Below, piece by piece: positions 1 to 5,710 of a stretch of DNA of 64,000 nt. The notes under the pieces are model-generated. The model had not been told where the DNA came from. It was given only the letters and a program-made list of their open reading frames with translations, and did not search any database. Every line of letters starts with the position of its first letter. The first letter of the stretch is position 1. Source of the DNA: Bacteroidaceae bacterium (GTDB taxonomy: Bacteria; Bacteroidota; Bacteroidia; Bacteroidales; Muribaculaceae). The position numbers were made by a program, and so were the translations under genes. Location: positions 1-64,000 of the forward strand of contig JAETNO010000017.1 of the NCBI GenBank assembly GCA_021768245.1, read 5' to 3'.

Positions 1-16
1 CTTTTTCCTCTTTTTC

Positions 17-112
17 AGGGGGGCTATTTGGATGAGCAACACGGGGTCAATTTAATTGGGTTTTAGGGGGGCAGTTTCTTTGACCACGACGGGGTTAATT
101 TAATTGAGTTTT
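17..112. repeat. Two 48-bp imperfect tandem repeats
   Basis: Unit 1 covers 17-64 and unit 2 covers 65-112. Both begin with AGGGGGGC, share ACGGGGT and AATTTAATTG in their second half and end with GTTTT; the middle of the unit differs. A third partial copy of the GTCAATTTAAT core lies at about 129-139. Arrays like this near the end of a mobile element can be transposase-binding repeats, as in IS21-family termini, but no transposase is visible here. That reading is inference. Confidence 0.5.
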
Positions 113-139
113 TCCAATAGCCTATCCATGTCAATTTAA

Positions 140-349
140 TCAATCTGTGACATTTTTGAAGATGTTTTCGCCGATTGCTTGAGTAATTTTGTCGCGCCAA
201 GCGAGGTCAATGCGGCTTCTTCCATGAATCCAATTATAGAAAACGTACTTCGTTTTCTTACAGAACTTACAAATATCGCGCGTTTTATACGCTCGTTCCT
301 TTGGTTCGAGGGAATTCAGGTAAGAGGCAAGAGCTTCGTTTGCAGTCAT
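140..349 (-). CDS. Small putative DNA-binding protein (69 aa), unknown
   Basis: The product has 69 residues and is rich in Lys and Arg. Residues about 22-60 (from TRDICKFC through RDKITQAIG) look like a compact helical HTH-type fold, with a CxxC at residues 27-30. No family is recognised with certainty. It is read divergently from the XRE-type gene at 474, and the gap between them holds a perfect short palindrome (373-388), which suggests a phage- or element-type regulatory pair. The tandem repeats at 17-112 lie just downstream of its stop. The function is not known; small regulator is inference. Confidence 0.45.
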   Translation of the reverse strand: MTANEALASYLNSLEPKERAYKTRDICKFCKKTKYVFYNWIHGRSRIDLAWRDKITQAIGENIFKNVTD

Positions 350-372
350 TGATTTTGAGATTTAAAATAAAT

Positions 373-388
373 GTGGTAACTTTACCAC
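373..388. promoter_or_regulatory. Palindromic operator candidate
   Basis: A perfect inverted repeat, GTGGTAA-CT-TTACCAC, with 7-bp arms and a 2-bp spacer. It sits in the 124-bp gap between the two divergent small genes. On the minus strand a near-consensus -7 box (TTCCTTTG, 398 down to 391) would place the transcription start of the 69-aa gene on or beside it. Symmetry of this size is typical of a dimeric HTH repressor site. Binding by either neighbour is inference. Confidence 0.4.
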
Positions 389-473
389 TGCAAAGGAACG
401 AATAATAATTAAAAGTTAAACTATTTGAGAACTACATTCTTTAATTGTTTAATCTTATTTAACACTTGCATAA

Positions 474-866
474 ATGAAGCACATCGGCAACATTCTAAAG
501 AACCATATAGAAACCAACCACTTAAAGAAACGCGACATAGCAAATGCCGTAGGCATAACATACAACTATCTATCAACTATTTTCACCAAACAGTCTATAG
601 ACTGTGCCTTATTTGAGAAGTTATGCGTTGTTACCGGACTAAACCCCATGAGCGTGTTTGACGGCGTATCCGGAGTGCACAAAAGTTTCTCCGATATCCA
701 TGCCGAAACCGTCTTGGGCGCGGCAACAGTGACTATTGGAACAGATACAAAAGCGCTCCTTGACCTATTGGCGGAAAAGGAGCGATTGATTCAAGTTTTA
801 ATGGCAACATCCGGCATTAAAATCGGGACAATATCGGGACAGGACAACAAAGAAACGAACGTTTAA
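474..866 (+). CDS. XRE-family HTH regulator (130 aa)
   Basis: The N-terminal 65 residues carry an XRE-like helix-turn-helix (LKKRDIANAVGITYNYLS as the recognition region, then a helix ending LNPMSVFDG). The C-terminus holds a short leucine-rich helix (ALLDLLAEKERLIQVLM, about residues 93-110) that probably dimerises the protein. This architecture is common in small Bacteroidota phage-type or element-type regulators. The gene stands alone, is divergent from the 69-aa gene and is followed by a strong hairpin terminator. An overlapping frame at 425-616 is a shadow. The regulator class is fairly sure; its targets are unknown. Confidence 0.7.
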   Translation: MKHIGNILKNHIETNHLKKRDIANAVGITYNYLSTIFTKQSIDCALFEKLCVVTGLNPMSVFDGVSGVHKSFSDIHAETVLGAATVTIGTDTKALLDLLAEKERLIQVLMATSGIKIGTISGQDNKETNV

Positions 867-928
867 TACCTATATATAGAATGATGGAAATGTTACTATC
901 AGAGCGCGACCTATCTTCTCACCCCGAC

Positions 929-966
929 AAAAATGAGTCCTTTAATCTTAAGGGACTCATTTTTTG
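929..966 (+). terminator. Intrinsic terminator after the XRE gene
   Basis: Arms AAAAATGAGTCC (929-940) and GGACTCATTTTT (953-964) pair perfectly around a short AT loop, and the right arm runs into a T tract. It separates the island at the left edge from the DUF177 operon. Confidence 0.75.
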
Positions 967-1006
967 TCTTGTCGTGTGGCTGATTGAGAGTTTTGGGCGT
1001 AATTGT

Positions 1007-1037
1007 TTTGCAATCTGAAACTTTTTGTCTACCTTTG
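1007..1037 (+). promoter_or_regulatory. Promoter of the DUF177-rpmF operon
   Basis: TTTG at 1007-1010, a 19-nt spacer, then TACCTTTG at 1030-1037 match the Bacteroidota -33/-7 consensus. The predicted transcription start is about 1041-1045. It therefore lies downstream of the ATG at 1003, which cannot be the start codon of the DUF177 gene if this promoter is used. Confidence 0.7.
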
Positions 1038-1062
1038 CACAGTTTTTTCAAACAATATTGTC

Positions 1063-1683
1063 GTGGGAAAATTTTCAGAATTCCGCCTTCCGTTGAAAAC
1101 GATTCCCGAAGGTGTTCAAGAGTTTGAATACCATCTCGGTAAACAGTTTTTCGTGAACATGGAAAGCGCCGACATACATGACGCTGATCTTTCAGTGAAG
1201 CTGACGGTGACACATAAGCATGACATCTATGACCTTGCTTTTCATGTCACCGGTACTGTCACACTTATCTGTGACCGCTGTCTTGATGACCTTATCCAGC
1301 CAATCGACGCGAGCTATGAGATTGCCGTCAAATATGGCGATGATTATTCGGAGACTGATGAACTTCTGATAATACCTGAAAGCGACAATTATCTTAACGT
1401 GTCATATATCATATATGATACCGCCTCCCTTGCAATTCCGGTGAAGCATGTCCATCCGCTCGGCAAGTGTAACCGTGCTATGAGCGCCCTGCTCCGCAAG
1501 CACCGCGCAACCAAAGTCGACGATGAGGACGCTGAACTCACCGACCAGCTCATCGACGAAATGGACAGCATGGACAGTGCTCCGGACGATTCCCAGGAAG
1601 AAGCCCCTACCGATTCGCGCTGGGACGCCTTGAAAAAACTTTCGACCAAGGAATCCGACGGCAGCGAAACTGACAAGGAATAA
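1063..1683 (+). CDS. DUF177 / YceD-family protein
   Basis: A protein of 206 residues when started at the GTG at 1063. The open frame extends to an ATG at 1003, but a good promoter lies between the two, so the GTG is preferred; it gives a start of the GKFSEFRLPLKTIPEG type expected for the family. The conserved CDRCLDDL motif of DUF177 is present. The C-terminal 50 residues are highly acidic and probably disordered. YceD proteins are linked to 23S rRNA accumulation and are nearly always next to rpmF, as here (55 nt upstream of it). Molecular activity is not established. Confidence 0.85.
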   Translation: MGKFSEFRLPLKTIPEGVQEFEYHLGKQFFVNMESADIHDADLSVKLTVTHKHDIYDLAFHVTGTVTLICDRCLDDLIQPIDASYEIAVKYGDDYSETDELLIIPESDNYLNVSYIIYDTASLAIPVKHVHPLGKCNRAMSALLRKHRATKVDDEDAELTDQLIDEMDSMDSAPDDSQEEAPTDSRWDALKKLSTKESDGSETDKE

Positions 1684-1738
1684 CGGAAATAAATTGAATT
1701 CACATTTCATCAAGCATAAAAATAAAAAATAATAAATC

Positions 1739-1924
1739 ATGGCACATCCTAAACGCAAGCAATCAAAGACCCGCACAGCAAAGCGTCGTACTCATGACAA
1801 GGCTGTAGTCCCCACACTCGCTCTCTGCCCTAACTGCGGCTCGTGGCATCTTTATCACACCGTATGCGGCGAATGTGGTTACTACCGCGGACGCATTGCA
1901 ATCGAAAAGACAGCTGCTGTCTAA
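1739..1924 (+). CDS. rpmF: 50S ribosomal protein L32
   Basis: Sixty-one residues, the full length of bacterial L32. The N-terminus MAHPKRKQSKTRT is diagnostic, and the CPNCGS and CGECGYY pairs form the zinc-ribbon version of the protein (four Cys retained, so probably zinc-dependent). It lies in the conserved DUF177-rpmF-fabH order. plsX, which often sits between rpmF and fabH in other phyla, is absent. Confidence 0.97.
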   Translation: MAHPKRKQSKTRTAKRRTHDKAVVPTLALCPNCGSWHLYHTVCGECGYYRGRIAIEKTAAV

Positions 1925-2015
1925 GCAAAGAGAACTGAAAATCTCGCGCGGCTCCGGCAGACTTGCGGGATGAATCGGGAGATTGGAAGTTTGACTCTCA
2001 AAGCCTCTCCCTCAG

Positions 2016-2040
2016 TCTCCTTAATTTCGAATTAAGGAGA
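2016..2040. repeat. Perfect hairpin between rpmF and fabH
   Basis: Eleven-bp arms TCTCCTTAATT (2016-2026) and AATTAAGGAGA (2030-2040) surround a 3-nt loop. No T tract follows, so it is not a standard intrinsic terminator. It lies in the 227-nt gap between rpmF and fabH and could be an RNA processing or attenuation element, or a protein-binding palindrome. Confidence 0.5.
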
Positions 2041-2151
2041 GGTTCATCGCTCGTGGGTCCGCTTGACCCGTGTCCTGACCCGAACTTCTGATTGAGTTCC
2101 CGCTCATGACTGCCGCGGCCTCTCCGCTCATTTAATAAAAGACATTTTGCT

Positions 2152-3132
2152 ATGCTAAATGCGCGAATCTCAGGAATCGCTTCCTATGCTCCCGACGATA
2201 TTCTCGACAATGATATGCTCTCGAAGATGGTTGACACCAATGACGAGTGGATTACGACCCGTGTCGGTATCAAGGAACGCCGAATCCTCCGCGAGCCCAA
2301 GGGCTCATCTTTTCTCGGCATAAAAGCCGTCGAGAAACTTCTTGCCTCCACCGGCACAAAACCTGAGGAAGTAGATCTCCTTATCTGTGCAACCTCCAAC
2401 CCCGACTACCGTTTCCCCTCTACCGGCTCAATTATAGCTCACCAGCTGGGGCTCAAAAATGCATATTCATATGACATTCAGGCTGCGTGTGCCGGTTTCC
2501 TTGTAGCTCTTGAAGATGGTTCAGCTTATATCCGCTCAGGCCTTCGCAAAAAGGTTGTGGTGGTAGCCGCTGAAAAGATGTCGTCAATGACAAACTACAA
2601 TGACCGTGCTACCTGTCCGCTTTTCGGCGACGGTGCCGGTGCGATGCTTCTTGAGCCTACCGAGGAGAATGTAGGTGTGATTGACGGGGTGTTTCATATC
2701 GACGGCGACGGTCTTGAGCATCTGTGGATGCCTGCAGGAGGGTCGGCTCTGCCTGCCTCCCATGAGACTGTTGACGCCCAGCAGCACTATGTGATTCAAG
2801 ACGGACGCAATGTCTATAAAAACGCTGTGACCGATATGCTTGAATCATCGCTTGAGGTGATGGAGCGCAACAATCTTACTGTCGATAATATCGACTGGTT
2901 CGTATCGCATCAGGCAAACCTCCGTATAATCGAGGCTGTTGGCTCCCGTCTCGGCATAGATTCCGACAAAGTGCTTGTCAACATAGAGAAATACGGCAAC
3001 ACATCGGCAGCCTCCATACCCCTGTGTCTTGATGAGTATAAAGACCGTCTGAAGAAGGGCGACCGTCTGATTCTTACAGCTTTCGGTGCCGGCTTCACAT
3101 GGGGCGCGATGTATATCATATGGGATATCTGA
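2152..3132 (+). CDS. fabH: Beta-ketoacyl-ACP synthase III
   Basis: A full-length KAS III of 326 residues that condenses acetyl-CoA (or a branched acyl-CoA) with malonyl-ACP to start fatty acid synthesis. The catalytic triad is visible: Cys113 in AACAGF, His253 in SHQANLR and Asn283 in YGNTSAAS. The C-terminal FGAGFTWGA motif is also typical. It lies after rpmF in the usual order, 114 nt before era, with a hairpin terminator in between. Bacteroidota often make iso and anteiso fatty acids, so branched primers are possible, but the sequence alone does not tell. Confidence 0.95.
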   Translation: MLNARISGIASYAPDDILDNDMLSKMVDTNDEWITTRVGIKERRILREPKGSSFLGIKAVEKLLASTGTKPEEVDLLICATSNPDYRFPSTGSIIAHQLGLKNAYSYDIQAACAGFLVALEDGSAYIRSGLRKKVVVVAAEKMSSMTNYNDRATCPLFGDGAGAMLLEPTEENVGVIDGVFHIDGDGLEHLWMPAGGSALPASHETVDAQQHYVIQDGRNVYKNAVTDMLESSLEVMERNNLTVDNIDWFVSHQANLRIIEAVGSRLGIDSDKVLVNIEKYGNTSAASIPLCLDEYKDRLKKGDRLILTAFGAGFTWGAMYIIWDI

Positions 3133-3182
3133 TTCCGGAAGTAAAAAATATTTTTACCACACGGTATATGAATTTTATACGG

Positions 3183-3211
3183 AAATAGCATCTTTTAAGG
3201 TGCTATTTTTG
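3183..3211 (+). terminator. Terminator between fabH and era
   Basis: Arms AAATAGCA (3183-3190) and TGCTATTT (3201-3208), extended inward by further pairs, are followed by a T run to 3210. This suggests that era is at least partly transcribed on its own. Confidence 0.6.
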
Positions 3212-3246
3212 TTTATATTTAAATTATAATCACGAAAATTATCGAT

Positions 3247-4131
3247 ATGGAACATAAAGCAGGTTTTGTCAACATAGTCGGCAATCCGAATGTAGGAAAA
3301 TCTACCCTGATGAATGACCTCGTGGGTGAACGTATAAGCATCATAACTTCGAAAGCCCAGACCACACGCCACCGTATTATGGGAATTGTTAATACACCTG
3401 AATATCAGATTGTCTTTTCGGACACTCCGGGTGTGTTGCAGCCGAAGTATAAGCTTCAGGAAAGTATGCTGAATTTCAGCGAGGGTGCGCTGGTCGATGC
3501 AGATATATTGGTCTATGTGACAGATGTGATAGAGGATCCGTCGAAAAATGCCGATTTCCTCGCCAAGGTGGCCAAGGAGAAAATCCCGGTGTTGCTCGTC
3601 ATAAACAAGATTGACCTCGTGAAGGAGCAGTCGCAGCTTGAAGAACTGACTGACAAATGGCATGGTATTCTGCCCAAGGCCGAGATTTTCCCTATCTCCG
3701 CTCAGGAAGGCTTCAATGTCGACAATCTTTTGAAGCGTATCGTGGAGCTACTGCCTGAATCTGCTCCATATTTCGGAAAGGATGCGCTGACTGACAAGCC
3801 GGCTAAATTTTTCGTTACCGAAATCATACGAGAAAAGATTCTGACCACTTACGACAAGGAGATTCCATATTCAGTGGAGGTCATTGTTGAGAAATTTGAA
3901 GAGAAGGAGAAGTCAATCCATATAATGGCCGTAATCTACGTCGAACGCGACAGCCAGAAGGGCATAATCATCGGCCATCAGGGGAGCAAAATCAAGAAAG
4001 TAGGTATCGAGGCACGCAAGGATATAGAGAAGTTTTTCGACAAGAGCGTGTTTCTTGAGCTGTTTGTGAAAGTTGAGCCAAACTGGCGAAACCGTGAGAA
4101 CAAGCTCCGCTCGTTCGGTTATATAGAATAG
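3247..4131 (+). CDS. era: GTPase Era
   Basis: A complete Era of 294 residues. The G domain has G1 GNPNVGKS (12-19), G3 DTPG (59-62) and G4 NKID (120-123). A C-terminal KH domain carries the loop GIIIGHQG (239-246) that binds the 3' end of 16S rRNA. Era is an assembly factor for the 30S subunit. In related Bacteroidota der often follows era; here it does not. An Era-only unit with its own terminator follows. Confidence 0.96.
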   Translation: MEHKAGFVNIVGNPNVGKSTLMNDLVGERISIITSKAQTTRHRIMGIVNTPEYQIVFSDTPGVLQPKYKLQESMLNFSEGALVDADILVYVTDVIEDPSKNADFLAKVAKEKIPVLLVINKIDLVKEQSQLEELTDKWHGILPKAEIFPISAQEGFNVDNLLKRIVELLPESAPYFGKDALTDKPAKFFVTEIIREKILTTYDKEIPYSVEVIVEKFEEKEKSIHIMAVIYVERDSQKGIIIGHQGSKIKKVGIEARKDIEKFFDKSVFLELFVKVEPNWRNRENKLRSFGYIE

Positions 4132-4151
4132 GGATACATAAATTCCCTTTT

Positions 4152-4204
4152 AAACCGTCCTTGAAGCGTGGCCGTCATGGCCATATTTCGGGGACGGTTT
4201 GTCA
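4152..4204 (+). terminator. Hairpin terminator after era
   Basis: Outer arms AAACCGTCC (4152-4160) and GGACGGTTT (4192-4200) enclose a second small hairpin (TGGCC / GGCCA, 4169-4183). It lies 20 nt after the era stop and ends in a T-rich stretch. Confidence 0.65.
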
Positions 4205-4238
4205 TTTTACGCAATCGTAAATAAAATCCGGCGATTCG

Positions 4239-4270
4239 TTTGCTCAGACACTTCAAATAGCCTAACTTTG
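4239..4270 (+). promoter_or_regulatory. Promoter of the desulfidase-like gene
   Basis: TTTG (4239-4242), a 20-nt spacer and TAACTTTG (4263-4270) give an ideal Bacteroidota promoter. The predicted leader is about 30 nt. Confidence 0.75.
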
Positions 4271-4304
4271 CCATTGAATTAACCTTAGAAATCTCCTAAT
4301 TATC

Positions 4305-5585
4305 ATGTTGAACGAATCTACGAGAGAGAATATAATAAAGCTTATAAAAAGGGAAGTCGTCCCGGCGATAGGATGCACCGAACCGGTGGCTGTGGCTTTG
4401 TGTGTCGCGAAAGCGACGGAACTTCTTGGTGTGACTCCCGAACGGATTGAGGTCAGCCTTTCGAGCAATATGCTGAAAAATGCCATGGGGGTCGGAATTC
4501 CGGGCACCGGTATGACGGGCCTTCCGATAGCCATCGCTCTTGGAGCGCTAATAGGAAAGTCGTCCTACGGACTTGAAGTGTTGCGCGACGTCTGTCCCGA
4601 GGCTGTGGAATGTGGAAAGAGATATCTTGAAAGCAATCCGGTCGTAATAAAACTTGATGAGGCTGCTCCATCGAAACTGCATATCGATGTGACAGCCGTC
4701 TCCGGAGAGTCGAAGACGCGTGCGGTGATATCATGCGAGCACACACATTTCGTGCTTTTGCAGAAGAACGGTGAGACCATACTCGAAGATGTTCCGGCTG
4801 GTGACGCTGCCGAATCGTCGGATGATGTACGTCTTGACATGGCTACAGTCTATGAGTTTGCTACGGAAAGTCCTATTGATGAGATTTCATTTATACTTGA
4901 GGCTAAGAGACTGAACATGGAAGCCGCGCGCACGGCCCTTGCGGGTGATTTCGGCCATTCATTAGGAGCTACAATCCGCAGCTACGGGCTTAAATATTAT
5001 GGTGACACTCCTGTGGAGCATATGATATCATATACTTCCGCAGCCTGCGATGCCCGTATGGGCGGGGCGCCTGTAGCAGTTATGTCAAACTCCGGAAGCG
5101 GGAATCAGGGTATAACCGCCACAATGCCTGTCGTGTCGTTTGCGCAGGATATGGACGCGACCGAGGAGCAGACCGTACGTGCGCTTGTGCTGAGCCATCT
5201 GACGAGTATTTATATCAAGCAGAGCCTTGGTAGGCTGTCGGCCCTTTGCGGTTGTGTGGTGGCCTCTACAGGTGCATCTGCTGCGATTGTCTACCTTATG
5301 GGCGGTGGCTTCGAAGAAGTGTGCGCTTCAGTCAAGAACATGGTGGCGAATCTTACTGGAATGATTTGCGACGGAGCCAAGCCCTCCTGCGCGCTTAAGA
5401 TTTCATCGGGAGTGTCTACTGCCATGATGTCGGCGATGCTTGCCATGAATGGCAAGTGTGTCACTTCGACCGAGGGTATCATCTCTGACGATGTTGATGC
5501 GACAATCCACAATCTTACCTCTATCGGACGCGAGGCCATGAATGAGACAGACCGCCTTGTGCTTCGCATTATGACCTCAAAATAA
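4305..5585 (+). CDS. L-cysteine desulfidase / UPF0597-family iron-sulfur enzyme
   Basis: A 426-residue protein of the CyuA/YhaM (UPF0597) family, related to the alpha part of iron-sulfur L-serine dehydratases. IGCTEPVAVAL near the N-terminus holds Cys24; further cysteines sit at 315, 317, 355 and 362. The spacing 315-355-362 is what the family uses, with the N-terminal Cys, to hold a [4Fe-4S] cluster. Known members split L-cysteine into pyruvate, ammonia and sulfide; some may use serine or other substrates. It stands alone with its own promoter and a very long hairpin after it, so context does not fix the substrate. The family call is firm; the reaction is inferred. Confidence 0.85.
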   Translation: MLNESTRENIIKLIKREVVPAIGCTEPVAVALCVAKATELLGVTPERIEVSLSSNMLKNAMGVGIPGTGMTGLPIAIALGALIGKSSYGLEVLRDVCPEAVECGKRYLESNPVVIKLDEAAPSKLHIDVTAVSGESKTRAVISCEHTHFVLLQKNGETILEDVPAGDAAESSDDVRLDMATVYEFATESPIDEISFILEAKRLNMEAARTALAGDFGHSLGATIRSYGLKYYGDTPVEHMISYTSAACDARMGGAPVAVMSNSGSGNQGITATMPVVSFAQDMDATEEQTVRALVLSHLTSIYIKQSLGRLSALCGCVVASTGASAAIVYLMGGGFEEVCASVKNMVANLTGMICDGAKPSCALKISSGVSTAMMSAMLAMNGKCVTSTEGIISDDVDATIHNLTSIGREAMNETDRLVLRIMTSK

Positions 5586-5588
5586 TAG

Positions 5589-5682
5589 AGGGAACATATA
5601 ATAAAAGACAGAAATAACAGACTTTTTAAGCCATGATGTTCGGCAAAATCAGTCTGTTATTTCTGTCTTTTATATGTTCCCT
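5589..5682. terminator. Very long inverted repeat between convergent genes
   Basis: Left arm 5589-5623 and right arm 5651-5682 pair over 32 positions; the only fault is a 3-nt bulge (ATA) in the left arm. The loop is 27 nt. It lies directly after the desulfidase-like stop and 29 bp from the stop of the opposing glycogen phosphorylase gene, so it probably ends transcription from both sides. It is much longer than needed for an intrinsic terminator and may stem from a small mobile repeat. Confidence 0.7.
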
Positions 5683-5710
5683 TGTCAACCAAGGGGCTTA
5701 TATGCCCGGA

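Noticed and set aside
17..112. CRISPR array
   Set aside because: Two adjoining 48-bp units without spacers and no cas genes.
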